Assembly: GCA_036555755.1 (NCBI GenBank)
Contig: DATBKS010000078.1
Coordinates: 8,675-72,674, forward strand
From: JAICJR01 sp036555755
GTDB lineage: Bacteria > Actinomycetota > Thermoleophilia > Solirubrobacterales > Thermoleophilaceae
Length of the DNA: 64,000 nucleotides
Direction: 5' to 3'
Position numbers and translations under genes: made by a program. Shown piece after piece: positions 49,770-57,343 of the stretch. The first letter of the stretch is position 1. Each line of letters opens with the position of its first letter. The notes beneath the pieces are model-generated. The model was given only the letters and a program-made list of their open reading frames with translations, ran no database searches and had not been told where the DNA came from.

Positions 49770-50684
49770 CTATGCCGCCACGGCCGGCCAGTCGGCCACC
49801 CGGGCAACGGCGCCGTCGACGCCCACGAGCCGCGACGGCAGACGCAGCGAGTCGAGCCACGACAGCGCCGACGAGCCGCGGACCATCGCCGCGGTGCTCG
49901 CGATGTTGGCTGCGACGCAATTGGCGGCGGCCACGCTCACCGTGCGCCACACCTCGGCCGCGGGGCGCCCGCTCCCGGGATCGATGATGTGGTGGAGCTC
50001 GTCCGAGCCACGGCGCCAGCGGCGCGCGGCGGAGCTCGACGTCGCAAGCCCGCCCTCGGTGATGCTCACCGTCTCTCCGGGGGCGTCGAATCCGGCCGTG
50101 TGGTCATCGGTCACGCGCACCGGCCAGCCGCCGTCGGGCGGCGGGCCGCCGGCGGCCAGGTCGCCGCCCAGGTTCACGAGTACGCCACCGCTCAAGGCAG
50201 CCGCACACGCACGCGCCGCGCGATCGGCCGCAAGCGCCTTGGCGGTGGCGCCGAAGTCGAGCTCCACGCCGCGCGGAACGCGCACGGCGGGACGTGAGCG
50301 GTCCACCTGCACGAGCCGCCAGCCGGGCGCAGGCACGAAGGTCACGCGGCCCGTCCGCAGCGCGGGCAGCTCGGCGAAGTCGCGGTCGTAGCCGGCCACC
50401 CGCAGCGCCCGGCCCACCGTCGGGTCGACATCGCCGGCAGTCGCTCGCGCAGCGCCGAGCGCCACGTTCACCGCCTCGAGAAACAGCCGGCTCACCTCCA
50501 CCCAGCGTCCGGGGCAGCCGTTCACCCGCGCGACCTCCGAGTCCTCGCGAAAGCGGCTACAGGCGAGGTCGATCGCCTCGACCTCCGCGGCGAGGATGCC
50601 GCGCGCGAGCTCCAGCTCGGACTCGTCGGAGACGAAGATCTCGGCTGTCGAACCGAGCGCGTCCCAGCGCGCCGACGCCGCCAT
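49770..50684 (-). CDS. apbE: FAD:protein FMN transferase (ApbE family)
   Basis: ApbE moves FMN from FAD onto a Thr of target flavoproteins, usually on the outside of the membrane. The 304-residue protein has MGSTAEI-like DALGSTAEIFV, ACSRFREDSEVARVN, DVDPTVGRAL, DFGATAKALAADRAA and LVNLGGDLAA, and HHIIDPGSGRPA with its metal ligands. No signal peptide is evident. The ATG at 50684 overlaps the stop of a small membrane-protein gene as TGATG, with GGAGGG upstream. Confidence 0.9.
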   Translation of the reverse strand: MAASARWDALGSTAEIFVSDESELELARGILAAEVEAIDLACSRFREDSEVARVNGCPGRWVEVSRLFLEAVNVALGAARATAGDVDPTVGRALRVAGYDRDFAELPALRTGRVTFVPAPGWRLVQVDRSRPAVRVPRGVELDFGATAKALAADRAARACAAALSGGVLVNLGGDLAAGGPPPDGGWPVRVTDDHTAGFDAPGETVSITEGGLATSSSAARRWRRGSDELHHIIDPGSGRPAAEVWRTVSVAAANCVAANIASTAAMVRGSSALSWLDSLRLPSRLVGVDGAVARVADWPAVAA

Positions 50685-50947
50685 CACGACCCTCCCGACA
50701 CGGCGCCGCTCACGGCCTGCGAGGCGCGCGGCGCGCTCGCCGGAGGAACGAGCGCCATCGCCTGCGTGTCGCTGCCGAGGGTCGCTGTCGGCCGCACCGT
50801 GTCGGCGGATGACGCATCGCCCGTGTCGGTCGGAGGCGTCGCGTTTGCGACGGCGCCCGCGAAGAATCCTGCGATGGCAACGGCACCGCCGACGACCCAA
50901 CGCTTGATTCGCCCGGCCCGGCGACGGAGAGTCATGGCCGCAAGCAT
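50684..50947 (-). CDS. Small single-span membrane or secreted protein, ApbE neighbour
   Basis: I do not recognise a family. The 87-residue protein has a basic start and one hydrophobic span (WVVGGAVAIAGFFAGAVANA), which may be a signal peptide. The tail of about 50 residues is rich in Thr, Ser and Ala. It is coupled to apbE by TGATG, so it may be an ApbE partner or substrate; however, the known flavinylation motif of FMN-binding domains is not seen. An ATG at 50935 is an alternative start. Confidence 0.65.
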   Translation of the reverse strand: MLAAMTLRRRAGRIKRWVVGGAVAIAGFFAGAVANATPPTDTGDASSADTVRPTATLGSDTQAMALVPPASAPRASQAVSGAVSGGS

Positions 50948-50992
50948 CGGTGGCCCGCTGTAAGCAGGCCTAAGCCGCCCGTAAGACTTTTC

Positions 50993-51922
50993 TCAGGCCT
51001 GCCGGGCCGACACGAGCGGCGGCCGCTCCACGAGTTGCACGTGGCGCGTCTCGAGCGCATCGCGCGGCAGGAGCAGGTCGTCCGCGTCCTCGACCTCGCT
51101 CAAGCGCCCGTCGCGCTCGAGCCGCGTCGTCACCGCACGCAGCACCGCGTAGGCCATCTGCGTCAGCTCGCCGAGCGGCTGGTGACGGTTCTGCCGCATC
51201 TCGATGTCCACCTGCGCGAGCCCGTCGAGTCCCACTTCGCGCCAGGCGTCGATCAGCAGCGCGACCTCCACCGCGTACCCCGTGGCGAACGGAAGGCGCT
51301 GCAGCAGCTCGCGCGTGCCTGCCATCTCGCCGGCGAGCGGCTGCCGGAAGCCGGCGAGCTCGGGGTAGAAGAGGTTGAGCAGCGGCCGGGCGGTGAGCTC
51401 CGTCACGCGCCCGCCGCCCTCCGGCAGCGTCTCCTCGCCGAGCTTCAAAGGCCGGCGGTAGAACGCCTTCACGTACTCGATCTCGCCGTCGCCGCAAACG
51501 AGCGGGCCGGCGAGCCCGCAGGCGAAGTGGGGACCGAAGCCCTCGGAGTCGGCATCCAGGAACACGACCACGTCGTTCTCGATCACCGACAGCGCGCGCC
51601 ACAGCGCGTCGCCCTTGCCGAGCACCTCGCCCTGCTCGGGCATCAACTCGGTCTCGTCGCGCACGTCGGCGCCGGCTTCCGCCGCGATCTCCGGTGTCCG
51701 GTCCTCCGAGCTCGCGTCGACCACCAGCACCTCGTCGATCGCACCCACGTCGCGCAGGCCCACGAGGTCGCGCACGATCGGCCCGATCGTCTGCTCCTCG
51801 TTGCGCGCCGGCACGCAAACGGTCACGGACCGCGTGCGCTCGGCCGCCAGCCGCTCAGCCGGAAACTGGCTGTGGTGGAACGAGCGCGTCTCGTACCACT
51901 GTCGCGCCCGCTCCGCGTCCAT
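50993..51922 (-). CDS. gpgS: Glucosyl-3-phosphoglycerate synthase
   Basis: GpgS transfers glucose from a nucleotide sugar to 3-phosphoglycerate, the first step toward glucosylglycerate and methylglucose lipopolysaccharide in actinobacteria. The 309-residue protein has the GT81 pattern: RSFHHSQFP at the start, TVCVPARNEEQTIGPIV, VLVVDASSEDRT, the metal-binding VVFLDADSEGFGPHF, and EVALLIDAWREVGLDGLAQVD (in part). The ATG at 51922 overlaps the upstream stop as TGATG. An otsB-like phosphatase is encoded 1.2 kb away; a specific GpgP was not seen. Confidence 0.88.
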   Translation of the reverse strand: MDAERARQWYETRSFHHSQFPAERLAAERTRSVTVCVPARNEEQTIGPIVRDLVGLRDVGAIDEVLVVDASSEDRTPEIAAEAGADVRDETELMPEQGEVLGKGDALWRALSVIENDVVVFLDADSEGFGPHFACGLAGPLVCGDGEIEYVKAFYRRPLKLGEETLPEGGGRVTELTARPLLNLFYPELAGFRQPLAGEMAGTRELLQRLPFATGYAVEVALLIDAWREVGLDGLAQVDIEMRQNRHQPLGELTQMAYAVLRAVTTRLERDGRLSEVEDADDLLLPRDALETRHVQLVERPPLVSARQA

Positions 51923-52329
51923 CACTCCACAACCAGCTGCTTGACGGGCTTGCCGAAGCGCTCGCGGGCCTCGTCCACGACGCCCTCCTCCTGCCAGTTG
52001 CGCCCGCCCTCGCCGTGCATGCACAGCACGATCTCGTCGGCGGGATAGGTCTGGAGTGCGTCTTGAAGAGCGAGCAGGGGATCGGCCTCGCCGGTGTCTC
52101 CGGCGGCGTCGATGCCTTCCTCGTCGAGTCGCTCCACTGTCTCCTCCTGAACCTGCTCGGCACGGGCGATTGCCTCGTCTGCGTCCGAGAGCAGGAACTT
52201 CTTACGGCTGTTGAGCGCGGGCGCCACCACCAGCACTTCGGCTTCCTGGGCGGTGTCGCTGCCAACGGCGCTGCGCAGCGCATCGGCGGAGATCGGCTCA
52301 CTGACTAGGGCGATGATTTTCTTGGTCAT
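51922..52329 (-). CDS. Small universal-stress-protein-like protein
   Basis: The 135-residue protein resembles the Usp alpha/beta fold: MTKKIIALVSEPISADALRSAV at the start, AEVLVVAPALNS, and YPADEIVLCMHGEGG near the end. Usp-type ATP-binding glycines (GxxGxxGS) are not evident, so it may not bind nucleotide. It is coupled to gpgS downstream and follows the TauE pair by 10 bases. An association with stress or solute balance is suggested only by the context. Confidence 0.7.
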   Translation of the reverse strand: MTKKIIALVSEPISADALRSAVGSDTAQEAEVLVVAPALNSRKKFLLSDADEAIARAEQVQEETVERLDEEGIDAAGDTGEADPLLALQDALQTYPADEIVLCMHGEGGRNWQEEGVVDEARERFGKPVKQLVVE

Positions 52330-52339
52330 GCGAGCCCCT

Positions 52340-52720
52340 TTACCCGGGTGGCGTGATTGCTCTCCTCGCCAAGTGGAAGGCGAAGTACAGCAACATCGCC
52401 GCAAAGAGGTAGGAGAGCACCTTGTCCGAGACGAGATTGGCGAGCCCGACTCCGGCGAGCACGCCGAGCGGCGAGAGGAGCCCGATCAGGAGCGCGTCGC
52501 GAGGGCGCAGGTTGCCGTAGCTGCGCTGCCGCCAGGCGCCGACCATCGCCACCGGGATGATCGCGAGCAGCGACGTGGCCTCGCCGCGCAGCTGCGTCTC
52601 GCCGAGGATCAGCACGAGCCCAGGCACGAACAAGAGCCCGCCGCCGATCCCCAGCAGACCGCTCGACATCCCCGCCGCGAACCCGACCGCGAGCGTTGCC
52701 ACGACCTCCCCGGTGCTCAA
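52340..52720 (-). CDS. TauE/SafE family half-length permease, second half
   Basis: The 126-residue protein has four membrane segments and the TauE motif GLLGIGGGLLFVPGLVL near its start. That is half of a usual eight-span sulfite/sulfoacetate exporter. It starts at TTG 52720, overlapping the upstream half as TTGA, so the two halves are probably made together and assemble as one transporter. The substrate is unknown; an organosulfur or sulfite anion is usual for the family. Confidence 0.85.
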   Translation of the reverse strand: MSTGEVVATLAVGFAAGMSSGLLGIGGGLLFVPGLVLILGETQLRGEATSLLAIIPVAMVGAWRQRSYGNLRPRDALLIGLLSPLGVLAGVGLANLVSDKVLSYLFAAMLLYFAFHLARRAITPPG

Positions 52721-53073
52721 AAGACGAGCAGGGCCGCGGACACCACCATCAGGACTGCGAACAAGCCGTTGAGCACGCGCACCGGCAGCCGCTGCTGGAG
52801 CGCGGTGCCGGCGATGACGCCGAACACCGCGGGGATGCCGATGAGCACGCCCTTCGACACGTCGACGTTGCCATACACGCCGCTCGCCAGGGCGCCGAAG
52901 GCGGCAATGAGGACGATCGCGGCGAGCGAGGTCCCCGCGGCCACGCGCTCCTCGTAGCCGAGCCAGAGGATCAGGAGGGGCACGATCACGGTCCCGCCGC
53001 CAATCCCGAAGAGGCCGCTGAACGCACCCGCGATGGTGCCGATGACGCCCAGCCGCACGAGCCTCTTCGACAT
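52717..53073 (-). CDS. TauE/SafE family half-length permease, first half
   Basis: The 118-residue protein has four membrane segments with the matching motif GLFGIGGGTVIVPLLIL. It pairs with the next gene to make a full-length TauE. The ATG at 53073 is chosen because TAGTAT (53086-53081) lies exactly seven bases upstream; a longer frame would run into the divergent otsB gene. The promoter is shared back-to-back with otsB. Confidence 0.85.
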   Translation of the reverse strand: MSKRLVRLGVIGTIAGAFSGLFGIGGGTVIVPLLILWLGYEERVAAGTSLAAIVLIAAFGALASGVYGNVDVSKGVLIGIPAVFGVIAGTALQQRLPVRVLNGLFAVLMVVSAALLVF

Positions 53074-53079
53074 GCGGGG

Positions 53080-53086
53080 CATACTA
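53080..53086. promoter_or_regulatory. Bidirectional leaderless -10 element
   Basis: CATACTA is read as CATACT on the plus strand (53080-53085) and TAGTAT on the minus strand (53086-53081). Each is followed by exactly seven bases and a start codon: GTG at 53093 and ATG at 53073. Confidence 0.6.
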
Positions 53087-53092
53087 CGGCGA

Positions 53093-53905
53093 GTGTCCGC
53101 TCCGACCGCAGAGACGCTCGCCGAGGTCCTCAGACCGCTCACCGACGCCCCGCGCGAGGCGGCGGTGTTCTGCGACATCGACGGCACGCTCGCGCCGATC
53201 GTCGAGCGCGCTGAAGACGCCAAGGTGCCCGAGGGCACGTCGCGGCTGATCGGCGCGATCGCCCGCCGCTACGGCTGCGTTGCGGCCATCTCCGGGCGCT
53301 CCGTCAGCGAGGCGCGCCGGCTGCTCGGGGTGGGCGGAATCGCGTACGCGGGTATGCACGGCGTGGAGATGATGTGGCCGCATGCCACAAGCTCCGAGCT
53401 GAACCCCGAGGTGGCTTCGTGGGCCGAGCGCGTGGGGCAGTTCGTGCGCGACAACGAGTCGCGCGAGCTGCGCATCCTGCGCGTGCGGATCGAGGACAAG
53501 GGCCCGATCAGCGCCTTCCACTGGCGGGGAGCACGCGACGAAGAGGCCGCGCACGAGCGGGTCAAGGAGATCGCCGAGGCGGCCGAGGAGGCGGGCTTTC
53601 ACGTCCACTGGGGGCGCAAGGTGCTCGAGGTGCGCCCGCCCGTCCCGATCGACAAGGGCCAGGCGATCCGCGCCCTCGTGCACCACTGCCCGGTGCGTGC
53701 GGCGCTCTACGCGGGCGACGACGTGACCGACCTCGACGGCTTCGACGCGCTGGACGAACTGGTGGCGGACGGTCAGCTCGGCGCCGCGGTGCGGGTGGGA
53801 CTCCGCTCGGACGAGGGACCGGAGGAACTTGTGGAGCGCGCGGACCTCGTGGTCGACGGAGTTCCCGGCTTCCAGGCCGTCCTTCGCGTTCTCGCCGAGG
53901 CCTAG
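53093..53905 (+). CDS. otsB: Trehalose-6-phosphate phosphatase (OtsB)
   Basis: OtsB removes phosphate from trehalose-6-phosphate. The 270-residue protein has HAD motifs with VFCDIDGTLAPI (nucleophile Asp), AISGRSVSEARRLL, YAGMHGVEMMWP and KVLEVRPPVPIDKGQAIRALV, then AGDDVTDLDGFDAL. The related phosphatases of glucosyl- or mannosyl-phosphoglycerate could look similar, and gpgS is nearby; trehalose-6-phosphate is the better family fit. The GTG at 53093 is set by the shared -10; a frame from 53033 would overlap the TauE gene. Confidence 0.88.
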   Translation: MSAPTAETLAEVLRPLTDAPREAAVFCDIDGTLAPIVERAEDAKVPEGTSRLIGAIARRYGCVAAISGRSVSEARRLLGVGGIAYAGMHGVEMMWPHATSSELNPEVASWAERVGQFVRDNESRELRILRVRIEDKGPISAFHWRGARDEEAAHERVKEIAEAAEEAGFHVHWGRKVLEVRPPVPIDKGQAIRALVHHCPVRAALYAGDDVTDLDGFDALDELVADGQLGAAVRVGLRSDEGPEELVERADLVVDGVPGFQAVLRVLAEA

Positions 53906-54448
53906 ATGCGCTTCACAGACTTCCTTCGCACGGCCGTCTTGCTGTTCGCAGCTTCCGCCACGGTGCTCGCGGCGGTGACCATCGCCGGCGCCACATCCAA
54001 GGGCGAGAACACGCTGATCTACTTCTCGCTCGGCTGGTGGCTCGTGGCCACCGCAGGAGGGATCGTCCTCGGCCGCCGCGCGCGCGTGACGGACGGCATC
54101 TCACGCCTGCTCGCCTCCGCGCGCAGCACGCCGGTGCTCCCGGAGGTCGAGCCCGCACGCATCCTCATCACCCGCCTGTGGGCACTGGCCCTGCTCACGG
54201 TGGTGGGCGGCGGCGTGGCGTTCCTCATCCCGCAGGTGCCGGCCGTGGGCGCGGGGTACGCCCTCGGCGTGGCCCTGCTGTGGCGCCGCCAGAGCCCGGC
54301 GGTGCTGGCGATCGAGCAGCGCGACGGCGTGCAGTTCTACGTCGAGCACACCGGGCCGTTCGAGCCAACCAAGCTCCTGCGCGTGCCCGGCTACCGCAAG
54401 CTCGTGTCGCTCAGGGAACCGGCGCGCCGGCCGGGCGCTCCCGTCTAG
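53906..54448 (+). CDS. Conserved-type membrane protein, four spans
   Basis: I do not recognise a family. The 180-residue protein has about four hydrophobic segments (for example TAVLLFAASATVLAAVTIAG and LWALALLTVVGGGVAFLI). A cytoplasmic tail of about 45 residues carries EQRDGVQFYVEHTGPFEPTK (one 20-residue stretch). It starts at the base after the otsB stop, so both are probably in one transcript. The TAG shares CTAG at 54445-54448 with convergent polX. Confidence 0.72.
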   Translation: MRFTDFLRTAVLLFAASATVLAAVTIAGATSKGENTLIYFSLGWWLVATAGGIVLGRRARVTDGISRLLASARSTPVLPEVEPARILITRLWALALLTVVGGGVAFLIPQVPAVGAGYALGVALLWRRQSPAVLAIEQRDGVQFYVEHTGPFEPTKLLRVPGYRKLVSLREPARRPGAPV

Positions 54449-56199
54449 CGCTTCTTCGTCGCGGCGGCGGTGGTCTTGCCGCGCTTGCGCAGCTTGTCGA
54501 GCTGCTTCCAGGTGCGCGTGTTCGCCACCTGCTTCTTCGTGATCCAGCCGCGCCGGGCGGTCGCCAAGCCGTAGCGGATGTTCGCCAGGGTCTCCACGCC
54601 GTGCGAATCCGAGTTGATCACGAGCATCGCTCCCTGCTCGGCCGCGTAGCGCGCGTTCTGCTCGTTCAGGTCACGCCGGTCGGGCGCAGAGTTGATCTCG
54701 AGGAACGTGCCGGTGCGCACGGCCGCCTCCACCACCTTCTCGATGTCGAGCGCGTACGACTCGCGCTTCTCGATCTTGCGGCCGGTCGGATGCCCGATCA
54801 CGTCCACCAGCGGGTGCTCCATCGCATGGATCATCCGCTCGGTCATCTCCTTCTCTTTCATGCGGAAGGAGGTGTGGAGACTCGCCACGATCCAGTCGAG
54901 CTGCTCGAGCACCTCGTCCTTGTAGTCGAGCGTCCCATTCGGCAGCACGTTCACCTCGGAGCCCGCGAGCAGCGTGATCCCCTTGAGCTTCGCGTCGAGC
55001 TTGCGGATGCGCTCGACCTGGCGCAGCAGCTCGTCGGGCTGGACGTCGTTGCCGAAGCCATGCGTGGCCGAGTGGTCGGTGATGGCGAGGTACTCGTAGC
55101 CCCGCTCGATTGCGGTGTGCGCCATCTCCTCGATCGAGTTGCGCCCGTCGGAGGCGGTGGTGTGGCAGTGCAGCTCGCCGCGCAGGTCGTCGATCGTGAT
55201 GAGCTTTGGCAGCTCGCCGTCGCGCGCGGCCTCGAGCTCGCCGCGGTTCTCGCGCAGCTCGGGCTCGATGTACTGGAGGCCAACCAGCTTGTAGACCTCC
55301 TCCTCCGTCGTGCAGGCGTGCGTGATACCGGTGGAGTCGTCGATCACGCCGTACTCGCTCACGTGGAAGCCGCGCCGCACGGACTGGTTGCGCATCGCCT
55401 CGTTGTGCTTGCCCGAGCCGGTGAAGTGCTGGAGCAGGTTGCCGAAGTTGTCCGGCGGCACGATGCGCAGGTCGACGCTCATCCCGTTGTTGGTGGTGGC
55501 GCGCACGCCGGCGGCGCCGGTGGACTGCACCTCCTCGATCAGCGGCAGCTCGCCGAACGCCGCGGCCAGCGCCTCGGCGTCGGTGGCGGTGGCGACGATG
55601 TCGAGGTCCTTGCACGTCTCGGCCATGCGCCGCGCGCTGCCGGCGAGCTCCACGCGGTCGGAGGCCGGATGCTCGCGCAGCGCCTCAACGAGCGCCTCGG
55701 CAATCGCGAGCGCGCGCGACAGCAGCGTGCGCGCCTTGGGCTTGCCGTCGTGCCCGGCGGCGAGCGCGGTGAGCACGTTCTCCTCGGCCTTGGCGCCAAA
55801 GCCCGGCAGCTCCCGTAGGCGCTGCTGCTCCGCCGCGACGCGCAGGTCGTCCAGCGAGGCGATGCCCAGCTCGTCGAACAGCTTGCGCGCCCGCTTCGGC
55901 CCGAGCCCGGGGATGCGCGTGACCTCCACGAGGCCCGGCGGGAACTTGGCCTTGAGCTTGTCCGCGGCCGGAATCGTGCCGGTGTCGAGCAGCGCATCGA
56001 TCTTCTCGGCGATCGTCTTGCCGACCCCTGGCAGCTTCTCCACGGTGCCCGCGCGCGCCATCTCCTCCACGGACGCTCCGGAGTCGCGGATTGCCTTCGC
56101 GGCGTTGCGGTAGGCGAGCACGCGGTACACCACCGCGCCGTCGAGCTCAACGAGGTCCCCGAGCTCGTCGAATGCGTCTGCGATCTCAGCGTTTCTCAT
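54445..56199 (-). CDS. polX: DNA polymerase/3'-5' exonuclease PolX
   Basis: PolX is a gap-filling repair polymerase. The 584-residue protein has helix-hairpin-helix repeats (LPGVGKTIAEKIDALL and IPGLGPKRARKLFDELG) and a family X nucleotidyltransferase core with VELAGSARRMAETCKDLDIV (the metal-binding Asp pair) and VDLRIVPPDNFGN. The C-terminal PHP exonuclease domain has ELHCHTTASDGRNSIEEMA, ITDHSATHG and DVIGHPTGR. A Lys/Arg tail ends it. The ATG at 56199 follows AGGAA by ten bases. A TACAGT at 56233-56228 is the likely -10. Confidence 0.94.
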   Translation of the reverse strand: MRNAEIADAFDELGDLVELDGAVVYRVLAYRNAAKAIRDSGASVEEMARAGTVEKLPGVGKTIAEKIDALLDTGTIPAADKLKAKFPPGLVEVTRIPGLGPKRARKLFDELGIASLDDLRVAAEQQRLRELPGFGAKAEENVLTALAAGHDGKPKARTLLSRALAIAEALVEALREHPASDRVELAGSARRMAETCKDLDIVATATDAEALAAAFGELPLIEEVQSTGAAGVRATTNNGMSVDLRIVPPDNFGNLLQHFTGSGKHNEAMRNQSVRRGFHVSEYGVIDDSTGITHACTTEEEVYKLVGLQYIEPELRENRGELEAARDGELPKLITIDDLRGELHCHTTASDGRNSIEEMAHTAIERGYEYLAITDHSATHGFGNDVQPDELLRQVERIRKLDAKLKGITLLAGSEVNVLPNGTLDYKDEVLEQLDWIVASLHTSFRMKEKEMTERMIHAMEHPLVDVIGHPTGRKIEKRESYALDIEKVVEAAVRTGTFLEINSAPDRRDLNEQNARYAAEQGAMLVINSDSHGVETLANIRYGLATARRGWITKKQVANTRTWKQLDKLRKRGKTTAAATKKR

Positions 56200-56226
56200 G
56201 TTCAGAGGTTCCTCATCCGAGCCGTC

Positions 56227-56233
56227 TACTGTA
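56227..56233. promoter_or_regulatory. Overlapping divergent -10 elements (TACTGTA)
   Basis: TACTGT on the plus strand (56227-56232) and TACAGT on the minus strand (56233-56228) share six bases. They serve the mannosyltransferase gene and polX respectively. Confidence 0.45.
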
Positions 56234-56242
56234 CGCCGCGCT

Positions 56243-56962
56243 TTGACCGGCGCGTGGCTCGTCCTCCCCACCTACAACGAAGCGGAGAACATCGTTCCGT
56301 TCGTCCGCGCGGTGCTCCCGCAGCTCGCGTCGGCTGCGCCCGACCACCATCTCCTGATCGTCGACGACAACTCCCCGGACGGCACCGGCGCGCTCGCCGA
56401 CGAGCTGGCGCTCGAGTTCGAGCAGGTCGAGGTGTTCCACCGGCCGGCCAAACAGGGCCTCGGCCGCGCCTACCTCGCCGGCTTCCGCCGCGCGCTCGAC
56501 TCCGGCGCCGATCTCATCCTCGAGATGGACGCGGACTTCTCCCACGACCCCGCCGACGTCCCGCGCCTGATCGAGGCGGCGGCGAGCAGCGACCTCGTGC
56601 TCGGCTCGCGCTACGTCCGCGGCGGGGGAGTGAGTGACTGGGGGCTCCTGCGGCGCCTCGTGAGCCGCGGCGGCTGCTGGTACGCGCAGCACATGCTCCG
56701 CGTCCCGGTGCGCGACCTGACGGGCGGCTTCAAGTGCTTCAACCGCAAAGTCCTCGAGGAGATCCATCTCGACTCGGTGCACGCCGACGGCTACGGCTTC
56801 CAGATCGAGCTGACGTACTACGCGCTCAAGGGCGGTTTCAGCGTGCGGGAGATACCCATCACCTTCCGGGAGCGCCAAGTGGGAACATCCAAGATGAGCC
56901 CGCGCATAGCGCTCGAAGCGGTGTGGAAGGTCCCAGCCCTTAAGCTCCGCCGCGACCGCTAG
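56243..56962 (+). CDS. Polyprenol-phosphate mannosyltransferase-like GT2 enzyme
   Basis: The 239-residue protein is a GT2 enzyme of the dolichyl/polyprenol-phosphate mannose synthase kind (Ppm1 catalytic domain). It has LVLPTYNEAENIVPFVRAV, LLIVDDNSPDGTGALADEL, the metal-binding LILEMDADFSHDPADVP, and DLTGGFKCFNRKVLEEI. It supplies lipid-linked mannose for glycan or lipoarabinomannan assembly. The start may be TTG at 56243, after TACTGT. An ATG at 56198 would add 15 residues overlapping the polX leader. Confidence 0.88.
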   Translation: MTGAWLVLPTYNEAENIVPFVRAVLPQLASAAPDHHLLIVDDNSPDGTGALADELALEFEQVEVFHRPAKQGLGRAYLAGFRRALDSGADLILEMDADFSHDPADVPRLIEAAASSDLVLGSRYVRGGGVSDWGLLRRLVSRGGCWYAQHMLRVPVRDLTGGFKCFNRKVLEEIHLDSVHADGYGFQIELTYYALKGGFSVREIPITFRERQVGTSKMSPRIALEAVWKVPALKLRRDR

Positions 56963-56973
56963 TCGAGGGTCAC

Positions 56974-56979
56974 TATACT
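56974..56979 (+). promoter_or_regulatory. -10 element (TATACT) of trxA
   Basis: A near-consensus TATACT lies 37 bases before the GTG start, leaving a leader of about 30 nt with an AGGAG ribosome site. No -35 is evident. Confidence 0.55.
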
Positions 56980-57016
56980 TTTTGTAGTACCTCTCTCTAC
57001 GAACTCAGGAGATTCC

Positions 57017-57343
57017 GTGGCAGGCAACCTCACCGAAGTTACCGACAACAACTTCCAGGCCGAGGTGCTCGAGTCCGAGACCCCGGTGCTGGTGGACTTC
57101 TGGGCGCCGTGGTGCGGCCCCTGCCGCATCATCGCTCCGAGCCTCGAAGAGCTGAACGACGAGATCGACAACCTCCGCGTGGTCAAGCTGAACGTCGACG
57201 AGAACCAGCAGACCGCCGCGCAGTACGACGTGATGTCGATCCCCACGCTGATCGTCTTCAAGAATGGCCAGCCGGCCAAGAAGATCATCGGCGCGATGCC
57301 GAAGAAGCGCCTCGAGCAGGAGATCCAGCCCGCGCTGGCTTAA
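57017..57343 (+). CDS. trxA: Thioredoxin
   Basis: The 108-residue protein is a complete thioredoxin with VLVDFWAPWCGPCRIIAPSLEE (active-site CGPC), the cis-Pro loop MSIPTLIVFKNGQ and a C-terminal helix. It reduces cytoplasmic disulfides with thioredoxin reductase. The start is GTG at 57017, with AGGAG six bases upstream. Its TAA shares TTAA at 57340-57343 with the convergent ileS stop. Confidence 0.97.
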   Translation: MAGNLTEVTDNNFQAEVLESETPVLVDFWAPWCGPCRIIAPSLEELNDEIDNLRVVKLNVDENQQTAAQYDVMSIPTLIVFKNGQPAKKIIGAMPKKRLEQEIQPALA

